Shown here: positions 26,827 to 35,870 of the stretch, piece after piece
Layout: every line of letters starts with the position of its first letter
How positions within the stretch are numbered: the stretch's first letter is position 1
NCBI GenBank assembly: GCA_023401595.1
Contig: JAEXDQ010000053.1
Location: 96,401-160,400 of the forward strand
Length of the DNA stretch: 64,000 nucleotides
Direction of reading: 5' to 3'
Origin: Spirochaetota bacterium
Lineage (GTDB): Bacteria; Spirochaetota; Spirochaetia; Sphaerochaetales; Sphaerochaetaceae
Notes under the pieces: model-generated
What the model was told of the DNA's origin: nothing
Seen by the model: only the letters and a program-made list of their open reading frames with translations
The model's database searches: none
Made by a program: the position numbers and the translations under genes

Positions 26827-28074
26827 TTATAACGTATGTTTCAAGGCTTCGAGACGATTGAATCTTGCGATAGCTTCATTGATGACGGTCTGTATCATCA
26901 TAGGCATATCGAAGCCTTCACAGGCTATCAGTCGTGGGTAATGGCTTGTCGCGGTCATCCCCGGCAACGTATTGATTTCATTGAGCAATATCCGCTTGCC
27001 GTCCAATATCGGCGGAACGTCGCACGTATCCTTGATGATGAAGAAGTCCACCCGCGCATATCCGTTGGCCCCGATGGCCTTGAACGCAAGCTTTGCATAG
27101 TGGCGGAGTAGCTGTGCGTCGTCATCTCCGATCGGCGCGGGAAGCTGCATCGTCGCGGGCTGATCGTCCCCGTATTTTTGGTCGTAGGAGAGAAAGCCCG
27201 TTTCATCGTGTCTGGGATTGCGTACCATTCCCGGGCCGCCGACTATCAACCCTTCTTCGAGCGATTCCAGCACGGCGCATTCGACTTCCTGCATCGGCGC
27301 GACCAAGGTTTCCAGCAATACGGCGTCGCAGACCTCGGCGGCGACCGCTATCGCCCTCAGCAGCCTGTCAGCGGACACGTCGTCCCGGTCGTTTTCTTTG
27401 CGATAGTCCAGCTGTTCCAGAATCGTCACCCCGACCGAGGAGCCGCCGGCCTCCGGTTTGACGACGATCGCGTCTCCCAACGTATTCCTGATCGTCGCCA
27501 TGAATAGTTCTTGACGGGTGGCGGGCAAGGGGAGTGACGCTACCGCCTCGTCGATGTACGACGTAATGAACCGCGGGATGTCTGCGTCGTCATCATCCCC
27601 CAGCCATGACAGGTCTTCCTGTGTCAGGAGGATGGAGGGCGCCACAGGGATCCGTGCGTCGGCGAACAGTCGTTTTGCCGTTTCCTTGTGCATTCCGAAG
27701 GTGCTGCTCGCGGCGTCGCACCCTACGCAGGGGAGGTGGGCGAGGTCGCACAGTCCTTGCAGTCGGCCGTCTTCGCCTTCGGTACCGTGGGCGACCGGCA
27801 GCACCGCATCGATAGCCAGCCGCGCATGTCCGTTCCAGAAGCCTTCTCCCGGTTTCACGTACACGCCGTCCCGTTCTTCCGGGACGATGGGGCCGGGAAG
27901 GGCGTCGATGGTCAGCGATGGATTTTGCAGATGCCAGGTCCCGTCCTTCGCTATGCCGATGCAGATGATTCCGTATCCAGCCGTCTTCAATGCCTTGAAG
28001 ACGTTTTTCGCGGAATTGACCGAGACCTCATGCTCCGTCGAACGCCCCCCGTATACCAAAGCGATGTTCATCAT
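26827..28074 (-). CDS. ddl: D-alanine--D-alanine ligase
   Basis: Cytosolic ATP-grasp enzyme making the D-Ala-D-Ala dipeptide for peptidoglycan. 415 residues from the first of two adjacent ATGs, overlapping the murE stop by 4 bases; AAGGAG lies upstream inside murE. N-terminal YGGRSTEHEVSV, central VKPEAGGSSVGV and C-terminal LNEINTLPGMT are diagnostic. The insertion-rich central part makes it longer than E. coli DdlB (306 residues), as in several spirochaete and VanA-type ligases. It is coupled to murE. Confidence 0.95.
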   Translation of the reverse strand: MMNIALVYGGRSTEHEVSVNSAKNVFKALKTAGYGIICIGIAKDGTWHLQNPSLTIDALPGPIVPEERDGVYVKPGEGFWNGHARLAIDAVLPVAHGTEGEDGRLQGLCDLAHLPCVGCDAASSTFGMHKETAKRLFADARIPVAPSILLTQEDLSWLGDDDDADIPRFITSYIDEAVASLPLPATRQELFMATIRNTLGDAIVVKPEAGGSSVGVTILEQLDYRKENDRDDVSADRLLRAIAVAAEVCDAVLLETLVAPMQEVECAVLESLEEGLIVGGPGMVRNPRHDETGFLSYDQKYGDDQPATMQLPAPIGDDDAQLLRHYAKLAFKAIGANGYARVDFFIIKDTCDVPPILDGKRILLNEINTLPGMTATSHYPRLIACEGFDMPMMIQTVINEAIARFNRLEALKHTL

Positions 28075-29687
28075 AGAAAGCAACTCTCCTTGCAGGACGT
28101 CAGCCTGGTGATCTCCCGCTCTATCGTTTGCGTCTCGTTCCAAGGGATTTTTCTCCCTTGTGCGTATTCGATGCTCTGTTCATGCCCTTTGCCTAGGAAA
28201 AGTACAACGTCGCCCTCTCTGGCAGCACTCAACGCCTCGGCTATCGCTTTCGTCCTGTCCGGAATCAGATGTATCTCTCTGCGGCGGGCGAGTTCCTTTG
28301 GGATCCCTGATGCTATTTCTTCGAGGATCGCCATCGGCGGTTCGTTCCTCGGGTCTTCGTCGGTAATGTACAGGACGTCGCACCAGCGGGCCGCTTCCCG
28401 GCCCATCGGGGCGCGCTTGCTGGAATCCCGTTCGCCCGCCGCCCCGAACACCGCGAGCATCCGGGCTCGCGGCGCCAGCTTCCTCACTTCGGACATCAGG
28501 TTGTAGAAGGCGTCCGCGGTATGGGCGAAATCAACGACGATGGTGAATCCCAGCGTATTCGGTACCAGGTTGAATCTTCCTGAAACCCGCTTGATGTCTT
28601 GTAGTAGAGGAACGAGTTCCTCCATCGGCTTCTGTGTGATGAAATTCGCCGCGAGCAAGGCTTCCAAGGCGTTTTTCAGAAAAAAGGCCGGTCCCATAGG
28701 AAAGCTGTGGATCGTTGTCGGAGCCCCCCGCCAGACCGGGCCGGACAGGGTGAATCTGCACCCGTCCATGTCGGCTTCTACGACCGTGGCGCATAGGTCC
28801 GCCGTCTTCCGTTGCGCTTGTCGTTCGGCAGGAGCTGTAGGGGAGACGATTTCCACCGTAGAAGGGAGTACCGCGCAGGTTCTGGTAATTTTTGCATGCG
28901 TTCCCGCGGACCTGATTTGCGGTGCGTAGGCGTTGTCCTCGGGAAATACCAGCAAGGCGTCGCCGGTCATCCTCCGAGCCAGATTGAGCTTTGCGTCTAC
29001 ATAGGCGCCCAGGCTTTTGTGGAATTCAAGATGCTCCGTGGTGATACTGGTATAAATGGCGCAGTGGTATTCAAGTCCGGCGAGTCGGTCGTATTCTGTA
29101 CTCAGCGCATGGCTGGTCGTTTCCAGAATGACGGTGGCAAGTCCGTTATCCCTGCATCTGGCCAAGAACGCCTGAATCTCGAACGCCTCAGGGGTACTTT
29201 GCCGGTAAGGGCTCGGTCCATGGGTCGAGCCATCGTCCATCGTCACCGTCCCAAGGAGTCCCGCATGTACGCCGCAGGCCCGTAGCAGCTGCCAGAGAAA
29301 ATCACAGGTGCTGCTTTTGCCGTCGGTTCCCGTCACTCCTATCAGTCGCAACCCGTTTGCAGGGTAGTCGAACCAGGCGGCGGAGAATTTCGCGAACATC
29401 CTTCTTGGATGGTTCGTAACAAGATATTGTACGTTCATGGCCATGGTCTGCGGTTCCTTTTCGCAGACTATCAGTTTCGCACCCTTCGCTATGGCTTCCT
29501 CGATGAACAGGGAGCCGTCGGTATGGATTCCATTGAAGGCGAAGTATGCGCAGTTTTCTGTACAAGCTCTGGAATCGTAGGTAAGGGTGGTGAGGACACA
29601 ATCGGCCTTTCCCGTCGGAAGCGGTTCTGGAAGCAATCGATCCGAAGAAGTGGTCAGCGAGGTACAAAGTTCCGATAATCGTCTCAT
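28071..29687 (-). CDS. murE: UDP-N-acetylmuramyl-tripeptide synthetase (MurE)
   Basis: Adds the third-position diamino acid to UDP-MurNAc-L-Ala-D-Glu. 538 residues. P-loop region GVTGTDGKSSTC, LGTVTMDDG, ETTSHALS and the C-terminal FLGKGHE are as in MurE. The specificity motif that reads DNPR in diaminopimelate enzymes is DEDPRNEP here, so a diamino acid other than meso-DAP (lysine or, as known for many spirochaetes, ornithine) is plausible. It is the first gene of a murE-ddl pair with 4-base overlap. Confidence 0.92.
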   Translation of the reverse strand: MRRLSELCTSLTTSSDRLLPEPLPTGKADCVLTTLTYDSRACTENCAYFAFNGIHTDGSLFIEEAIAKGAKLIVCEKEPQTMAMNVQYLVTNHPRRMFAKFSAAWFDYPANGLRLIGVTGTDGKSSTCDFLWQLLRACGVHAGLLGTVTMDDGSTHGPSPYRQSTPEAFEIQAFLARCRDNGLATVILETTSHALSTEYDRLAGLEYHCAIYTSITTEHLEFHKSLGAYVDAKLNLARRMTGDALLVFPEDNAYAPQIRSAGTHAKITRTCAVLPSTVEIVSPTAPAERQAQRKTADLCATVVEADMDGCRFTLSGPVWRGAPTTIHSFPMGPAFFLKNALEALLAANFITQKPMEELVPLLQDIKRVSGRFNLVPNTLGFTIVVDFAHTADAFYNLMSEVRKLAPRARMLAVFGAAGERDSSKRAPMGREAARWCDVLYITDEDPRNEPPMAILEEIASGIPKELARRREIHLIPDRTKAIAEALSAAREGDVVLFLGKGHEQSIEYAQGRKIPWNETQTIEREITRLTSCKESCFL

Positions 29688-30056
29688 ACGGTCATGGTAG
29701 CAAGAATCATTGAAGCGTGCAATGCTGATGTGAGGATTTGACTTCGCGTACCGTCATGGCGCGGTAAGTCGCGGCCATCCGAAATCGAATGGCCCCCGGG
29801 GCTGGAACGACCAGCTGAACGTCGTATGAAATGGTATTGGACAAGAAACGTCGAAAGCTATTTCATAGGAAGAAGGGGGCGGACTTGCGCCATTGGCGTT
29901 GCTGCGTTCTTTCATCCGCGATCTCAGTATGATCGTAGTACAGGGCGGGGGCGGCGGCATAGTCCGCCAGACTGGCAAAGGAGCGATTCCCGGCTGCGAA
30001 TTCGTGTGTTTCACACGAGCCGTGAAATGAGCTATGCTTTAGGAAAGGAGAGCATC
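29688..30056. other. Divergent intergenic region
   Basis: 369 bases between murE and the GNAT gene. It has a small perfect hairpin TCGTGTG/CACACGA (30002-30018) 39 bases before the acetyltransferase start. A minus-strand frame across it is proline-rich and has no ribosome site; I reject it. Confidence 0.4.
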
Positions 30057-30599
30057 GTGCAGGAGCGTTCCATAGCGTTGCGGTTCAGGCCCGCCCATGT
30101 CGAAGAGTATGCATCGGTTCTGGAATTCTATCATTCCCTGATTGATTCGATGGATGGCGCCCAGTTTGCGCCCGGATGGAAGAAAGGCGTCTATCCGACC
30201 GAGCGGTTCCTGAAGTCGGCCATCGAGAGCCATCAGCTGTTCATCGGGTCGCTTAATGAAAAAATCGTAGGGGCGATGGTGATGAACCATGAATGCGCCG
30301 GAGGGTATGAGACCGCCCATTGGAAGGTCGTTGCTGGGGATGATGAGGTCATGGTCGTTCATGCGCTCGGCGTTTCACCCGATTGCCAAAGGCAGGGAAT
30401 CGCCGGGCGGATGGTTTCGGAAGCCATCGGAGTGTGCGGGGAGCTGGGTGTCAAGGCGGTTCGTCTCGATGTTCTCGCTTCCAACCTTCCCGCGTCGAAG
30501 CTCTATCTTTCTCAGGGATTCCAATACATCGGGACTATCCGGTTATATTACGAGGATACCGGGCTGACGGACTTCCTGTTGTACGAGCTGGCCTTGTAG
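30057..30599 (+). CDS. GNAT-family N-acetyltransferase
   Basis: 180 residues from a GTG at 30057, preferred over the ATG at 30027 because AAAGGAG lies 6 bases before the GTG. The GNAT acetyl-CoA signature is VHALGVSPDCQRQGIAGRM (motif A, Q/R-x-x-G) followed by VRLDVLASNLPASKLYLSQGF (motif B). The N-terminus RFRPAHVEEYASVLEFYH is typical of ribosomal-protein or small-molecule acetyltransferases of unknown substrate. Monocistronic. Confidence 0.87.
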   Translation: MQERSIALRFRPAHVEEYASVLEFYHSLIDSMDGAQFAPGWKKGVYPTERFLKSAIESHQLFIGSLNEKIVGAMVMNHECAGGYETAHWKVVAGDDEVMVVHALGVSPDCQRQGIAGRMVSEAIGVCGELGVKAVRLDVLASNLPASKLYLSQGFQYIGTIRLYYEDTGLTDFLLYELAL

Positions 30600-30733
30600 C
30601 ACTGCGCGATAGCCCCTGTTCGTTCCGAATACGACGCGCCGAATATTTCATCATCATCCCGAACAGGATAGGCGTTGAATTTTTTTTTTGATATGCTTGC
30701 GCTTAGGTTGTATATTGTAGGAGTGGTTGAAGC

Positions 30734-30991
30734 ATGAGTGAGAAGAGCATTACATACAAGCCCAGAGGAGTCTGCGCAAGCTGTATCTCAGTGTCGGTCG
30801 ATGAGAAAGATGTCGTGACCTCAATCGAATTCACCAATGGGTGCGACGGCAACCATAAGGGACTCGTTTCAATGTGTATCGGACGCCCGGCGGCGGAAGT
30901 CAAGGAAAAGCTCGCGGGCATCACCTGCGGGGGGCGGTCAACTTCCTGTCCCGACCAACTTTCCAAAGCGATATGCAAACTCCTCGCATGA
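30734..30991 (+). CDS. TSCPD domain protein (TIGR03905 family)
   Basis: 85 residues matching the small stand-alone TSCPD proteins: begins with the YKPRGVCA motif, then ISVSVDEKDVVTSIEFTNGCDGNHKGL, and ends with CGGRSTSCPDQL, containing the name-giving TSCPD motif and four to five cysteines likely to bind a metal. The domain also occurs at the C-terminus of class II ribonucleotide reductases. Function of the single-domain form is unknown. AGGAG precedes the ATG. It lies upstream of, and co-directional with, the outer-membrane protein gene. Confidence 0.88.
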   Translation: MSEKSITYKPRGVCASCISVSVDEKDVVTSIEFTNGCDGNHKGLVSMCIGRPAAEVKEKLAGITCGGRSTSCPDQLSKAICKLLA

Positions 30992-31021
30992 CGCATGGAG
31001 CGGCCAGATGAAGAGGTGTGA

Positions 31022-32122
31022 ATGAACGATAGACGAGTACGGCATCGTGGTATTTTAGTTCTCGTGGTTCTGTTGGCGTCGGTTTCCATGTCCGTGGCTT
31101 CGACGCCTATCGGCGCCAGGGATGTCCGTACCCGTGGAATGGGATCTGTGGGGGTCTCCCTCTCCGGCTCCCATTCCGCCATGTTCGCTAATCCCGCGGC
31201 CCTGTATTTTCGAGGCAAGGATCATGATACCAGTTTCTATGTCTCGGCGGGATATGGGGACGGTATCGTTCCGTTCGCCGTCAGTACCGGCCAGCCCTGC
31301 GCTTTTCTGCAAAGCCCCGTACTCGGTTTCGATCTCTCGTTTTCCGGACGTAACCTGGCGTTGACGATCAAACTTGACAACCAGTTGGAGAACCGGACTC
31401 CGAGCGCGTCATCCGCCGCATACAACGCATATTACTACTCTCTGATTCAGCTTGACCTGGCCTTTGGCTATCGTAATTTTGCGGTCGGCGCGTTCTTGCG
31501 GGGGGGCAACCGTTCTGTGCGTGAGAATATCGCCATCAGTAGCGACAATTCCTTTCTTGACTATGTGACCCAGGTCCTGTTCGAACGTTATGCGCCCGTC
31601 GAAGGTTCTGAGTTCTTCAATATCGGTCTTGGGCTCCAGCTCAACTACGGCTGGGTGAGCATGGGGGTCTGTACCGAAACGCTTGTCGCCGCCCGGGGCG
31701 CCGAATCAGTCGTTTTCTCAGGTAGCGGTATTTTCGAGACCCTCACCTGTGGCATGTCGTTCAGGACGCCGACCTATACCCGGGATAATCAGCTGAGCAT
31801 GGTCGTGCTGGAGGGAGCCTGCGATTTCTATCATCTCGGCGATGATACGACCAGGGCCGTCCATCTCGGCGTAGAAATGATGTTCCAGCTGCTTCCTGAT
31901 TGGGCCGTCTGCCTCCGTACCGGATATGTCGAGACGAAGCCTAGATTGGCCCAGATGTTTACGTTCTCCGCGGACAATGTGCGGCAGACCTTCGGGCTTG
32001 GAGCTACGCTGGACAAGTTCAATGTCGATTTCGTCTGTGAAGTACCCATTCGATGGTATCTTGGAAACAATCTGCCGGCTGATTCCATCCTCTGTTCATT
32101 TTCGTTGAGTTTCACCGTTTGA
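31022..32122 (+). CDS. Outer-membrane beta-barrel protein (UPF0164/FadL-like, spirochaete type)
   Basis: 366 residues with a signal peptide (hydrophobic core about 11-25, cleavage near VAST). The mature start PIGARDVRTRGMGSVGVSLSGS with MFANPAALY is the hallmark of the UPF0164/FadL-like barrels of treponemes. The rest alternates polar and hydrophobic residues in strand-like pattern and ends with an aromatic-poor CSFSLSFTV strand. It is probably a surface porin or transporter; substrate unknown. It follows the TSCPD gene by 30 bases. Confidence 0.78.
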   Translation: MNDRRVRHRGILVLVVLLASVSMSVASTPIGARDVRTRGMGSVGVSLSGSHSAMFANPAALYFRGKDHDTSFYVSAGYGDGIVPFAVSTGQPCAFLQSPVLGFDLSFSGRNLALTIKLDNQLENRTPSASSAAYNAYYYSLIQLDLAFGYRNFAVGAFLRGGNRSVRENIAISSDNSFLDYVTQVLFERYAPVEGSEFFNIGLGLQLNYGWVSMGVCTETLVAARGAESVVFSGSGIFETLTCGMSFRTPTYTRDNQLSMVVLEGACDFYHLGDDTTRAVHLGVEMMFQLLPDWAVCLRTGYVETKPRLAQMFTFSADNVRQTFGLGATLDKFNVDFVCEVPIRWYLGNNLPADSILCSFSLSFTV

Positions 32123-32151
32123 TTTTGTATCCGGGCTACCGTTTCGAGACC

Positions 32152-32180
32152 TTGACATTGATTTCTCTCCCTATTATAGT
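32152..32180 (+). promoter_or_regulatory. Strong sigma-70 promoter of the zinc-ribbon gene
   Basis: TTGACA (32152-32157), exactly 17 bases, TATAGT (32175-32180). Transcription would start about 30 bases before the ATG at 32218. Confidence 0.8.
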
Positions 32181-32217
32181 CATACGGTAGCGTTTTAGAA
32201 CAAGCAAGGAGTTACTT

Positions 32218-32385
32218 ATGGCCAAGGCACATAGAGGCACCGGTATCCGGAGCGAGAAGAATCACGGTCGTGGGGATTGCCCCGTTTGCAAGCGCACCGC
32301 GATCAAGGTTCTCTACGAGAACGAGATCGAAGGTGAGAAGAAAATGGTCTGCAAGCAGTGCAACGCCAAGATCAAGCACGCATAA
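32218..32385 (+). CDS. Small zinc-ribbon protein, spirochaete-type
   Basis: 55 residues, too short for default gene finders: begins MAKAHRGTGIRSEKNHGRG and ends KQCNAKIKHA. Two CxxC pairs (CPVC and CKQC, about residues 21-24 and 45-48) form a probable zinc ribbon; the N-terminus is highly basic, as in ribosome-associated proteins. AAGGAG lies upstream of the ATG, a near-consensus promoter precedes it and a clear terminator follows, so it is a single, probably highly expressed gene. I recall similar short proteins in treponemes with no assigned function; a ribosomal or RNA-binding role is inference. Confidence 0.8.
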   Translation: MAKAHRGTGIRSEKNHGRGDCPVCKRTAIKVLYENEIEGEKKMVCKQCNAKIKHA

Positions 32386-32410
32386 TACGTGTTCTAGCTA
32401 CGGCTGGAGA

Positions 32411-32442
32411 AAAGGACTGTCCTTCGTGACAGTCTTTTTTTG
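32411..32442 (+). terminator. Rho-independent terminator
   Basis: GACTGTC (32415-32421), 6-base loop, GACAGTC (32428-32434), then seven T residues, with flanking A-T extension. It ends the zinc-ribbon transcript. Confidence 0.9.
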
Positions 32443-32540
32443 TCTCTCGCGCCATTCGTTTGGCGAGCCCGCCGCATGATGCTCCCTCTTTTTCACCGTC
32501 GGCCGATATGGTACACTGAAACGTCGTCTGGAGGTCGGTG

Positions 32541-34067
32541 ATGGATTTGCGAGGCAAACGGATATATCTGGTCGGAATCAAGGGTACCGGCATGGCTACC
32601 TTGGCCGTGCTTCTGTCCCATGCGGGGGCGTCGGTCAGCGGGTGCGATACCGCCGAAGTGTTCGCCACGGATACCTTGCTTGCCGAGGCTTCCATAGCGT
32701 GGGATGTCGGATTCGACGCTTCTTTATTGCCTTCGGACGTCGGCCTGGTGGTTCATTCCAGCGCTTGGACGGAGGATGCCTGCCCAGTCTTGGCGGAGGC
32801 CGGGCGGAGGAACGTAAAAATCCTTGGTTATCCGCAGATGCTGGCCTGGATGTCCCGCCAATGTACCTGCTATGCGGTCGCAGGAACCCATGGCAAGACG
32901 ACCACGGCCGGTTGCGCCGCCTGGCTGCTGTCTCGTCCGAACAGAAGGGAGTTTCCGTTCTTCGCCTTGTACGGCGCCGCGGTGCAGAACCCTGGGGGCC
33001 CCCCTCAGGCCGCCGGAGTGTGGCAGGGGGATGAAGTCGGTCTACTAGAAGCCTGCGAATACCAGGATCATTTTCTCTCTTATGCCATCCGGGGTGCGTT
33101 GGTGACTACCATAGAACATGACCATCCCGATTATTTTCCCGACCTGCAGGCCGTGAAGCGGTCGTTCCGTCAATTCGTCTCTCAATTGGCCGTCGGTGGT
33201 TTCCTGATCTGTTGCGTCGATGACCCAGGTGCGAAGGAGCTTGCCGAATGGGCAAAGCGTAATCGTCCGGACCTGATGGTGGTGCCATATGGCTATCATG
33301 AACATGGGCCGTTTGGAATCAAGGAGGCCGGTTCCCTGTGGCGCGATACCGTTCCCTTGGGAATGTCCGGTTTCGAAGTCTCACTGCTGGCGGGCAGGTG
33401 TCTGTATAGCCCGCTGTTCGGTCGGGAACTGACGGCTGATATCGTCGGCGCGGCGTTGTTGGCCTCCTGCATCCTGCTCGACCGGCCCGAACCCCGGCTT
33501 TTTCTGAGGGAAGGGGCGCTGGTCTGCGACGAGATACTTGCGACGGTCATGGGCGACATGCTTGGCGATCTGACCGGGTTCAACGGCTGCACTGGACGAA
33601 TCGAGGTCTTGTTGGAAAGCGACGGCGTGACCTACATTGACGACTACGCCCATCATCCTACGGAAATTGCCGCGACGATCAGGTCGTTGCGACTACGTTT
33701 TCCCGGTAGAACCATCGTCGTCGCCTTTTCTCCCCATACGGCCAGCCGAAGCAAGGCGTATTTCAATGATTTCGTTTCAGCGTTGAGCCTGGCCGACCGG
33801 ATCGTCGTTCAGGCCACCTATGCGTCGGCCCGGAAGGATGTCTCTCAAGGCGGAGATATTGCCAAGGATCTCGCCGATGCGTTGTCCCGGAGGATGCTGA
33901 GGTCGGTTCGGACCAAGGTTCAGTCCGTCATTTACGCGGAAGACGACGTGCGGACTGCGAAGATATTGTCCGGCTGGTTGCAACAGGGCGATTTGTGTAT
34001 TACCATGGGTGCCGGCAACAACAGGGCCCTGTCTTGGAACGTGGCCCGGTTGCGGAGTGAAAGCTGA
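32541..34067 (+). CDS. murC: UDP-N-acetylmuramate--L-alanine ligase
   Basis: Attaches L-alanine to UDP-MurNAc in the cytosol. 508 residues from the ATG with GGAGG 6 bases upstream. N-terminal Rossmann part has YLVGIKGTGMA, the ATP loop is VAGTHGKTTT, followed by EACEYQDHFLSY and the Mur-ligase C-terminal domain from about residue 330 (IDDYAHHPTEI, VAFSPHTASR). It is closer to the MurC/Mpl branch with EACEY than to proteobacterial MurC; Mpl is possible but the position in a core operon favours MurC. yicC follows after 30 bases. Confidence 0.88.
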   Translation: MDLRGKRIYLVGIKGTGMATLAVLLSHAGASVSGCDTAEVFATDTLLAEASIAWDVGFDASLLPSDVGLVVHSSAWTEDACPVLAEAGRRNVKILGYPQMLAWMSRQCTCYAVAGTHGKTTTAGCAAWLLSRPNRREFPFFALYGAAVQNPGGPPQAAGVWQGDEVGLLEACEYQDHFLSYAIRGALVTTIEHDHPDYFPDLQAVKRSFRQFVSQLAVGGFLICCVDDPGAKELAEWAKRNRPDLMVVPYGYHEHGPFGIKEAGSLWRDTVPLGMSGFEVSLLAGRCLYSPLFGRELTADIVGAALLASCILLDRPEPRLFLREGALVCDEILATVMGDMLGDLTGFNGCTGRIEVLLESDGVTYIDDYAHHPTEIAATIRSLRLRFPGRTIVVAFSPHTASRSKAYFNDFVSALSLADRIVVQATYASARKDVSQGGDIAKDLADALSRRMLRSVRTKVQSVIYAEDDVRTAKILSGWLQQGDLCITMGAGNNRALSWNVARLRSES

Positions 34068-34097
34068 CCGAGTGAATTGAGATTGGAGTCTATATTT

Positions 34098-34970
34098 ATG
34101 AAAAGCATGACCGGTTATGGCGCTCATGAGATACAGAATGAGCAATTTCAGCTGTCCGTAGAAGTGAAGTCCTACAACAACCGCTTCCTCGATATCGTCC
34201 ACAATATTCCGTATTATCTTTCTCCGTTTGAAATAGAGATCGATGACCGGGTGAAGGAGATCGCCAGTCGCGGACATGTGGAAGTCTCCGTCCGGATCAA
34301 GCAGCTTGCCAGCGACATGGAGGTCATGGTCGACGACCAGGCCGTCCTGCGTTACAAGGCCGCGTTTGATGAAATCGCAAAAGCGATCGGCGCCAAGAAT
34401 CTCTCTTACGCTATGTCCGATTTCGTCCAGGCCGACGGCGTGCTGACGAGCCTGCGGCAGAACGACGCTGAAATCTATCGCCAGCCTCTTTTCGAGGCGT
34501 TGGGCAAGGCTCTGGAGCAGTTCGGCGCCAGCAAGAAGCGGGAAGGCGAGGCTACCCGAAGGGATTTGTCGCGGATGGCCGACAAGCTTGCCGCAGGACT
34601 TGCTGTAGTGAAAACCCACGCCGATGAGCTGGAAGCCATGGTCAAGGGCAATCTGCGGTCACGGTTCGAGGAGATGCTCGGCGCCCAAGGCTATGACGAA
34701 GGCCGATTCCTTCAGGAGGTCGCGGTCATGCTCGTCAAGTATTCCGTCAATGAGGAGCTTGTCAGGCTCAGTACGCATCTGACGGAATTCGACAAGCTGC
34801 TGAAGCTCGACGAGCCTGTCGGGAAACGTATGGATTTCATGTGCCAGGAGATGAACCGGGAGATCAACACGATCGGCAGCAAGAGCCAGATGGTTGAAGT
34901 CAACCTGCAGGTCGTCGCCATGAAGGACAGCCTGGAGAATATCCGGGAACAGATCAGGAACATCGAATAG
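34098..34970 (+). CDS. yicC: YicC-family endoribonuclease
   Basis: 290 residues from the ATG at 34098 (begins MKSMTGYGAHE, the invariant YicC N-terminus). The C-terminal DUF1732 part has EEMLGAQGYDEGRFLQEVA, then LTEFDKLL and MDFMCQEMNREINTIGSKS, all typical. E. coli YicC cleaves RNA and affects small-RNA stability; the role here is assumed to be similar. It lies within the murC-yicC-cmk-rpoZ-miaA run. Confidence 0.94.
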   Translation: MKSMTGYGAHEIQNEQFQLSVEVKSYNNRFLDIVHNIPYYLSPFEIEIDDRVKEIASRGHVEVSVRIKQLASDMEVMVDDQAVLRYKAAFDEIAKAIGAKNLSYAMSDFVQADGVLTSLRQNDAEIYRQPLFEALGKALEQFGASKKREGEATRRDLSRMADKLAAGLAVVKTHADELEAMVKGNLRSRFEEMLGAQGYDEGRFLQEVAVMLVKYSVNEELVRLSTHLTEFDKLLKLDEPVGKRMDFMCQEMNREINTIGSKSQMVEVNLQVVAMKDSLENIREQIRNIE

Positions 34971-34985
34971 GGGGAGAGGAATCAT

Positions 34986-35534
34986 ATGCGTATCGCTATT
35001 TCTGGTAAAAGCGGCTGTGGGAACACTACGGTCACGACATTGGTTTCCAAAATGCTGGGATACCCCATGGTCAACTTTACGTTCCGCAACATGGCGCAGG
35101 AGCGGGGAATCGATTTCTGGGAGTTCTGCCGCATGGCCGAGCAAGATGATTCAATCGACAAGGAGCTTGACGCCCGGCAGGTCGCCATGGCCATGGAGCG
35201 GAAGGATTGCGTACTCGGCTCCCGTCTTGCTATCTGGATGCTTGACAAGGCCGACTTGAAGGTATATCTGACCGCTTCCAGCGAAGAACGCGCCCGTCGT
35301 ATCCACAGACGCGAAGGGGGCGTGTTTGAAGAACGGCTGGAACAGACCATCAAACGAGACCAACACGATTCCCAGCGGTACAAGAGGATATACGGTATCG
35401 ACAACGAAGATTCCTCTGCCGCGGATATGGTGATCGAAACCGATGGACGTACCCCGGAATCCATAGCCGGAATGATTGTCGACGAGGCTGTTCGCCGTGG
35501 AGCGCAGGTGGGTGCGCCTTGTTGTTCCGAGTGA
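34986..35534 (+). CDS. Cytidylate kinase-like protein (archaeal type)
   Basis: 182 residues with the short, archaeal-type CMK fold. The nucleotide loop reads SGKSGCGNTTV: the usual P-loop lysine position is Asn, as in other members of this spirochaete/archaeal group. An NMP-binding-like helix (GIDFWEFCRMAEQD) and the LGSRLAIWML and RIHRREGG lid segments follow, with KRDQHDSQRYKRIYGID near the end. It phosphorylates CMP/dCMP if it follows the family. GGGAGAGG precedes the ATG; the gene lies 15 bases after yicC. Confidence 0.82.
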   Translation: MRIAISGKSGCGNTTVTTLVSKMLGYPMVNFTFRNMAQERGIDFWEFCRMAEQDDSIDKELDARQVAMAMERKDCVLGSRLAIWMLDKADLKVYLTASSEERARRIHRREGGVFEERLEQTIKRDQHDSQRYKRIYGIDNEDSSAADMVIETDGRTPESIAGMIVDEAVRRGAQVGAPCCSE

Positions 35535-35662
35535 TTCGTCCGGTGATTCCGACCGCATGGGGCAGGAGAAACGGGACTATACAAAACCTCGGAAATTCTT
35601 TATAGTAGTTGTTTGCGCCATATACGCATACCAATACCGTTCCGACGGAAGGAGAATATACC

Positions 35663-35866
35663 TTGAGCATTCCTTTGGACACACTTATCGACAAGCAGAC
35701 CAACGTCTATGAAATGACTTGTGTCGCCATCAAAGAGGCTACCATTCTGAGCAGCCCCAACGGTGGCGGGCGCGAAATTGAAGAAAACAATGGCAAGATC
35801 GTCTCAACGGTGCTTGAAAGAGTCTTGAATGACGAAATCGAGTACACCTTTGACAATAAGGACTGA
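35663..35866 (+). CDS. rpoZ: RNA polymerase omega subunit-like protein
   Basis: 67 residues from a TTG start (GGAAGGAG 8 bases upstream). The sequence IPLDTLIDKQTNVYEMTCVAIKEA corresponds to the conserved region of omega (N-terminal helix with the R/K-YE-L-T-VA-A pattern), and the acidic tail is usual. Annotated by this pattern and by its position between a nucleotide kinase gene and miaA, as in other spirochaetes; similarity is short, so moderate confidence. It stops 4 bases before the TTG start of miaA. Confidence 0.72.
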   Translation: MSIPLDTLIDKQTNVYEMTCVAIKEATILSSPNGGGREIEENNGKIVSTVLERVLNDEIEYTFDNKD

Positions 35867-35870
35867 CACG

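Noticed and set aside
29754..30014. Minus-strand 86-codon proline-rich frame
   Set aside because: No ribosome site and biased composition; lies in the divergent promoter region of murE and the GNAT gene.
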